NCBI GenBank assembly: GCA_013297995.1
Contig: JAAFJB010000010.1
Span: 1 to 56,237 of the forward strand
Direction of reading: 5' to 3'
DNA from: Chitinophagales bacterium
GTDB taxonomy: Bacteria; Bacteroidota; Bacteroidia; Chitinophagales; Chitinophagaceae
DNA length: 56,237 nucleotides
In this document: piece by piece, positions 52,266 through 56,237 of the stretch
How the letters are laid out: the number at the start of each line of letters is the position of its first letter
Position numbering within the stretch: the first letter of the stretch is position 1
Made by a program: the position numbers and the translations under genes
Notes under the pieces: model-generated
What the model saw: the letters and a program-made list of their open reading frames with translations, nothing else
What the model was told of the DNA's origin: nothing
Databases searched by the model: none

Positions 52266-53257
52266 TGTTAAATGCTCCTTGTTTTTTAAAATTTTTTACA
52301 ATTCTTTTACTTTTTATTGTAAAAATTTCTGGGTCTAATTTACTTTATTCTCAATCCATTACTGGTATTTGGAGAGGAGAGTTATTAATTAAAGAAAACT
52401 CCACTATTTACAATATTGAGGTTAATATTTTTAATCAAAATAATACTTTTTTTGGAAAATCTTTTACATATCAAAAAGCAAATTTTTTTGCTAAAACTTT
52501 ATTCAAAGTTAAAATTTTAAATAATGATGAGTACTTAATCGGTGAGTACAGTCTTAAAGAGACAAATAATAAAAATGTTTCTGAACTTTGTCTGCTTAAG
52601 TACAAATTAAAATATAATTTTAATAATCAAAAAGAAGAATTAGTTGGTACTTTTCAAGGAACGAGTAATAGAAGCGGAATTAAATGCAGTTCTGGTTCTA
52701 TAAAGCTTGTTAGAAAAAAATCCTCTCTATTTCTAAAGAATAAAGAAAATATTAACGACATACAAAAAGATTTAACTAATGTTGAAAATAAGATAAACAC
52801 TCCCATACTAAGTGTTAATAAACTTGCAGAAGTATTTAATAAAGATTCTTTACAGCATATAGTAACTTCAACTTCCAATTCAATAAATTTACGAGTTGAT
52901 TCATTAATTGGAACTTTCTCCACAAATAGCGAAATCATTACAGTTTCAATTTTTGATAATGGAATTATTGATAGGGATAGTGTATCAATAAATATACTTG
53001 GAAATAAAAAAGTAGATACAATTCAATTAGGTACTACTCCTTTTAAGTTTACAATTAACCTCTCTCCAAATGACCCTGTTCTTGAATTCATAATAAGCGC
53101 AATAAATTTAGGAGAAATACCGCCAAATACAAGTGTATTAGTTATTGAATCAAATAGTAAAAGAGTAGAAATTCCAATATCTGTTGATTTTACAAGAAAT
53201 ATAAAGCTAAGATTTAAGTATACCCCAAAAATTACATTTGATTTTAAGCGATATTGA
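52265..53257 (+). CDS. Exported protein of unknown function (AT-rich)
   Basis: 330 residues. The hydrophobic leader (about 1-30; FLKFFTILLLFIVKISGSNLLYSQ) precedes an SITGIWRGELLIKENSTIYNIEVNIFNQNNTFFGKSF section resembling small lipocalin-like or DUF-type outer-envelope modules. A linker (about 150-185) rich in Lys, Asn and Leu is followed by a beta-sandwich-like C-terminal part (ITVSIFDNGIIDRDSVSINILGNKKVDTIQLGTTPFKFTINLSPND). The end KITFDFKRY gives no barrel signal. Codon use is much more AT-rich than the rest of the window. No family recognised. Confidence 0.6.
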   Translation: MLNAPCFLKFFTILLLFIVKISGSNLLYSQSITGIWRGELLIKENSTIYNIEVNIFNQNNTFFGKSFTYQKANFFAKTLFKVKILNNDEYLIGEYSLKETNNKNVSELCLLKYKLKYNFNNQKEELVGTFQGTSNRSGIKCSSGSIKLVRKKSSLFLKNKENINDIQKDLTNVENKINTPILSVNKLAEVFNKDSLQHIVTSTSNSINLRVDSLIGTFSTNSEIITVSIFDNGIIDRDSVSINILGNKKVDTIQLGTTPFKFTINLSPNDPVLEFIISAINLGEIPPNTSVLVIESNSKRVEIPISVDFTRNIKLRFKYTPKITFDFKRY

Positions 53258-53291
53258 CTATTAATTACAATCTCAATAACAAAAAAGAGAT

Positions 53292-54404
53292 TTAGTCTTT
53301 GGTGAAAACGGTTTCTAATTTAATTACTGGTTTATATTGTGTATTGAGTTTTTCAATAATCTGCCAACTGGCACCTTCTGGTCCCCGAAAAACAAAGCTG
53401 GCTTCGCCAAATTCATTTTTTTGAATAGCAGAAGGTTTCAACCCGTGCTTGGTAACCAGCCCGTGAATAAAACTGAGTTTAGGGGTATAGAAGCTGTGCA
53501 TGGTAATTCCCAATTCACCCAGCCGCTGGTGAGAAGTAGCATTTGGCTTGTTTTTATATTGTGCCATAAAGAATTTGAGCTTACCACAAATATTATTGGG
53601 ACTTACAAAGCCTTGGTAAAAATGACTATAGCCATCGGCCATTACGAAAGTTGTTTTAGGACCTTTTAAATGATCTCCATCTAGTGTGGGTTCGCGTTCG
53701 GCTTTTAAACCAAGAGCAGTTTGTAAATACATGAGCTGCTGCATACTATCAACCAATATCATAAAATCGTGGTGGGTAAATTCACTGGTCTTTAAATTAG
53801 ATGATTCATTAATAGTGCCATATCCAGGAATACTATAACCGTATCGTTGAAAAAAAACATGATTAAAAAATTCACCGTACACTGCATTTTCGCGAACGCC
53901 AACAGGTCGCTTAAAAAAATCCAACTCATTTCCTTTATTAATACGCAGTGGATCATCAAAGATGGGAGGGGTTGGTAACCATTTCTGTTGTTGGTTGCGC
54001 AATACTTTGTAAACATCTTCTAAACGAATAATATCTTTGGTAAGCATAACGCTCATTCGCTGACCAACGGTTTCGGGTTCAGCATATCCAACACCTTTGC
54101 CCAGCGGGCTTTCCCATTGAATGATTCGCAGCAGTCCATGTGCGTCAATGCTACCGTTTTGTAACCTATAACTTTTAGCGTTACTCGGAACGCCATAAAT
54201 AAGCATTGCTTGTGATTTTGTAAGCGTGCTACTATCCACTACTGTAAAACCAAATTCATTAAAATAACGAATGGTATATGCCGCATCTTTAGTACCTACC
54301 ACTACTTCATATACACCGCTGATACCCGTATTGGGAATGGAATCGCTTTGTGCATTGATGCCAGTACAAAACAGGAAAGAAAAGATAAAATACAATTTTT
54401 TCAT
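53292..54404 (-). CDS. Exported double-VOC (glyoxalase-fold) protein
   Basis: 370 residues with a signal peptide (MKKLYFIFSFLFCTGINAQ). Two vicinal-oxygen-chelate modules are visible: about 28-135 (GVYEVVVGTKDAAYTIRYFNEFGFTVVDSS, LLRIIQWESPLG) and about 205-360 (EFTHHDFMILVDSMQQLMYLQTALGLKAE, HSFYTPKLSFIHGLVTKHGLKP, ASFVFRGPEGASWQII). Export of a VOC protein is uncommon; most are cytosolic. Candidate metal ligands are the His pair in FTHHDF and a Glu near the end. Ring-opening dioxygenase, lyase or ligand-binding roles are possible. It lies 9 bp after the MDR reductase gene, so the two share a transcript. Confidence 0.75.
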   Translation of the reverse strand: MKKLYFIFSFLFCTGINAQSDSIPNTGISGVYEVVVGTKDAAYTIRYFNEFGFTVVDSSTLTKSQAMLIYGVPSNAKSYRLQNGSIDAHGLLRIIQWESPLGKGVGYAEPETVGQRMSVMLTKDIIRLEDVYKVLRNQQQKWLPTPPIFDDPLRINKGNELDFFKRPVGVRENAVYGEFFNHVFFQRYGYSIPGYGTINESSNLKTSEFTHHDFMILVDSMQQLMYLQTALGLKAEREPTLDGDHLKGPKTTFVMADGYSHFYQGFVSPNNICGKLKFFMAQYKNKPNATSHQRLGELGITMHSFYTPKLSFIHGLVTKHGLKPSAIQKNEFGEASFVFRGPEGASWQIIEKLNTQYKPVIKLETVFTKD

Positions 54405-54413
54405 TGGATGGAA

Positions 54414-55409
54414 TTAAACTTTTAAAATGAGTTTGCCATGATTTTCTCCCGTGAATAGCATTTGCAATGTACTAGCAAAATGATCAATACCCTCTACAGT
54501 ATGCTCTTTGTAAATAATTTTCCCCTCCTGAAGCCATATGCCCAGTTGATTTATTGCTTCCGCAGCGCGCGCAAAATAATCCAGTACAATAATTCCACTA
54601 AGTGTACCGCGCGCGCTGATAATTTTCATATAATTTTTAATGCCCTGTACTTCTGAAGCATTGTATTGAGAAATGGCTCCACAAACCACTATCCTTGCTC
54701 CATTGGCAAGATTTAGTAAAGCGGCATCCAAAATTTCTCCGCCAACATTATCAAAATAAATATCAATACCATTGGGTGCCAATTCTTTAATGGCTTTGCC
54801 CATATTGGAAACCGATTTATAATCAATGGCAGCATGAAAACCAAAATCTTCTACTACAGAACGGCATTTAGCTTCACCACCCGCAATGCCAATAACGCGA
54901 CAACCTTTAATTCTCGCTATTTGTCCCACTACAGAGCCCACCATACCAGCAGCTCCACTTACCAGAACCGTTTCACCAGCTTTGGGTAATCCTTTTTCTA
55001 GTAAGCCAAAATAAGCAGTCATCCCTGGCATACCCAAAATACCCACAAACCAACTGAGGGGAACTTGGGATGCGTCAACTTTTGTGAGGTGTTTGCCTTG
55101 AATTACTGCATAGGTCTGCGCCCCCATTATTCCCACTACCGAATCACCAGCTTTAAAATCAGCATGTTTAGATTCAACCACCATACCAGCGGCAAAAGCA
55201 CGCATTAGCTCGCCAATTTCTACCCCACGGATATAAGTAGTACCCGCATTCATCCATCCCCGCATGGCGGGATCTAATGAAATATATTGAACCTGAACAA
55301 GCATATCCCCATCTGCTAAAACGGGAGTTATTGTTTCAATAATATTGAAATCACCAAACTGAATCATACCTTGCGGTCGCTGAGCTAATAGCACTTGTTT
55401 ATTCACCAT
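54414..55409 (-). CDS. Zinc-free MDR reductase (CurA/prostaglandin-reductase-like)
   Basis: 331 residues. An ADH_N_2-type N-terminus (QVLLAQRPQGMIQFGDFNIIE, YISLDPAMRGWMNAG) lacks the catalytic zinc ligands of classical ADH. The Rossmann part is GETVLVSGAAGMVGSVVGQIARIKGCRVIGIAGG with GAAGMVGS loop, followed by DIYFDNVGGEILDAALLNLANGARIVVCGAIS. It would reduce an activated C=C bond of an enone with NADPH. It is divergent from the alpha/beta hydrolase gene and carries an operator-like site 18 bp upstream, so it belongs to the same regulon as the TonB receptor. Confidence 0.88.
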   Translation of the reverse strand: MVNKQVLLAQRPQGMIQFGDFNIIETITPVLADGDMLVQVQYISLDPAMRGWMNAGTTYIRGVEIGELMRAFAAGMVVESKHADFKAGDSVVGIMGAQTYAVIQGKHLTKVDASQVPLSWFVGILGMPGMTAYFGLLEKGLPKAGETVLVSGAAGMVGSVVGQIARIKGCRVIGIAGGEAKCRSVVEDFGFHAAIDYKSVSNMGKAIKELAPNGIDIYFDNVGGEILDAALLNLANGARIVVCGAISQYNASEVQGIKNYMKIISARGTLSGIIVLDYFARAAEAINQLGIWLQEGKIIYKEHTVEGIDHFASTLQMLFTGENHGKLILKV

Positions 55410-55427
55410 AATGGAAAAAGTTTGAAT

Positions 55428-55444
55428 AGTTAATGAAGTTAACT
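55428..55444. promoter_or_regulatory. Operator-like palindrome between divergent genes (site 4)
   Basis: AGTTAA-TGAAG-TTAACT lies 18 bp from the reductase start (minus) and 14 bp from the hydrolase start (plus). It matches the RRTTAA-N5-TTAAYY pattern of sites 1-3. Confidence 0.7.
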
Positions 55445-55458
55445 AAATTTATGTTTGT

Positions 55459-56237
55459 ATGAGCCCCATTGAAAAAAACTTTACTGTAGTAAATGACCGT
55501 ATATTGTTTTATCGTTCCGTAGGATCGGGACCGATATTGATTTTACTGCATCCATCACCTCGAAGTTCAGCTATGATGGAACCATTGATGCTGTTATTAG
55601 CGGAGAATTTTACAGTGATAGCACCAGATACACCTGGCTATGGACAATCAATGCCCATGAATAAAATGATCAGCTCTGTATACGATTACAGTGGTTTTAT
55701 TTATGCCCTACAACAGCACTTAAAAGCAGAAACGATTTTGCTTTACGGATCAGCCAGTGGCGCGCAGTTAGCCATTGCATATGCACTAACATATCCTAAA
55801 AAAGTGGGTGGCTTATTTTTAGACAATGCTGCGCATTTTGAACTGATGGAAAGAGAAGAAATACTCAATAATTATTTTATTGATCTCGCTCCAAAACCAG
55901 ATGGCTCCCATTTAACCGCATTGTGGAATCATGTAAGTGATGCTTGTTTATTTTTTCCTTGGTACGATAAAAAAGAAGAAAATAGAATTGGCAAATATTT
56001 GCCACCGCCAGAGCTAATACAGAATATTGTAAATGATTATTTAATAGCAGGTCCTTCCTATGCAGATGCGTATATAGCAGCATTCAAACACGAACGTGCC
56101 GAAAAAGTGCAGGCATTATTGGTGCCCGTTACCTTATTCCGTTGGCTGGGAAGTCCCATTCTAAAACATATAGATGCTTTATTAAAATATCCTATGCCAG
56201 CCAATATCCGAATAGTTGAAACACCTACTGATATGCG
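55459..56237 (+). CDS. Alpha/beta hydrolase, C-terminus beyond the window
   Basis: 259 codons are present from the ATG at 55459 and the frame is open at the window edge. The fold is clear: ILILLHPSPRSSAMMEPLML (oxyanion, about 26-45), FTVIAPDTPGYGQSM (51-65), and YGSASGAQLAIAYALTYP, the elbow after strand 5. The elbow reads G-S-A-S-G (residues 97-101) rather than GxSxG, so the standard nucleophile position is Ala99; S98 or S100 would be the only nearby serines. A shared operator region with the zinc-free reductase gene suggests a role in the same catabolic set. Acid and His residues lie beyond the window or are not certain. Confidence 0.85.
   Translation, partial: MSPIEKNFTVVNDRILFYRSVGSGPILILLHPSPRSSAMMEPLMLLLAENFTVIAPDTPGYGQSMPMNKMISSVYDYSGFIYALQQHLKAETILLYGSASGAQLAIAYALTYPKKVGGLFLDNAAHFELMEREEILNNYFIDLAPKPDGSHLTALWNHVSDACLFFPWYDKKEENRIGKYLPPPELIQNIVNDYLIAGPSYADAYIAAFKHERAEKVQALLVPVTLFRWLGSPILKHIDALLKYPMPANIRIVETPTDM

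Overview
The window looks like chromosomal DNA of a Bacteroidota member, most likely family Chitinophagaceae (inferred, not searched). The signs are: low GC; Bacteroidota-type TAnnTTTG promoter elements; few clear Shine-Dalgarno sequences; the gliding-associated gene gldC; a BamA gene followed by two OmpH/Skp genes; the coaX / outer-membrane protein / lptC string; CarboxypepD_reg-type TonB receptors; and an ECF sigma / anti-sigma / DUF4097-like triad. No rRNA, tRNA, CRISPR array, transposase or phage gene was seen.

Positions 1-11960 are mostly housekeeping and envelope genes: a truncated methyltransferase, a deoxyhypusine-synthase-family enzyme, an M28 peptidase, rpiB, tatC with a CNNM/CorC-type protein, the ECF sigma triad, lptC, an outer-membrane protein, coaX and a LON-N protein. 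Positions 12261-19200 hold a lipoprotein, a possible 49-residue membrane peptide and a complete RND efflux operon (adaptor, AcrB-type pump, TolC-type lipoprotein). Positions 19445-34592 run on the plus strand: DUF502, a glycosyltransferase, gldC, yqeY, cvpA, a hydrolase, a CBS protein, NAD kinase, a DUF6089-like protein, uppS, bamA, two ompH genes, murI, rpmH (51 residues), rnpA (TTG start), yidD and a pair of paralogous outer-membrane proteins.

Positions 34607-56237 are the interesting accessory region. A minus-strand run of 12 genes (46079 down to 34607) encodes a lipocalin-like protein, an aconitase/LeuC-like and a LeuD-like subunit, an HpaI-type aldolase, a REDY/HapK-like small protein, an SDR, HyuA and HyuB, a large SAM methyltransferase, an unknown 139-residue protein, an NTF2-like protein and an AAHS-like MFS importer. 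Divergent from it is a TonB receptor without SusD, then a CpcT/CpeT-like protein, a DUF1838 protein, an exported VOC protein, a zinc-free MDR reductase and an alpha/beta hydrolase cut by the window end. Four 17-bp operators of form RRTTAA-N5-TTAAYY lie 14-24 bp from the start codons of the lipocalin operon, the TonB receptor, hyuA and the divergent reductase/hydrolase pair. They mark these as one regulon whose regulator is not in the window.

My reading is an undescribed uptake-and-catabolism system. It would import a fairly large or hydrophobic compound through the TonB receptor, process it with lipocalin-like proteins, the hydrolase and reductases, open an imide or lactam (or carboxylate a ketone) with HyuAB, hydrate an alkyl-maleate-like intermediate with the LeuCD-like pair, and cleave it with the HpaI aldolase. 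The substrate is unknown; a tetrapyrrole/bilin-derived or other ring compound is a speculation. Inside the region sits a visibly AT-richer three-gene insert (51404-53257), and several intergenic gaps carry an 8-bp GTTATTRR repeat.
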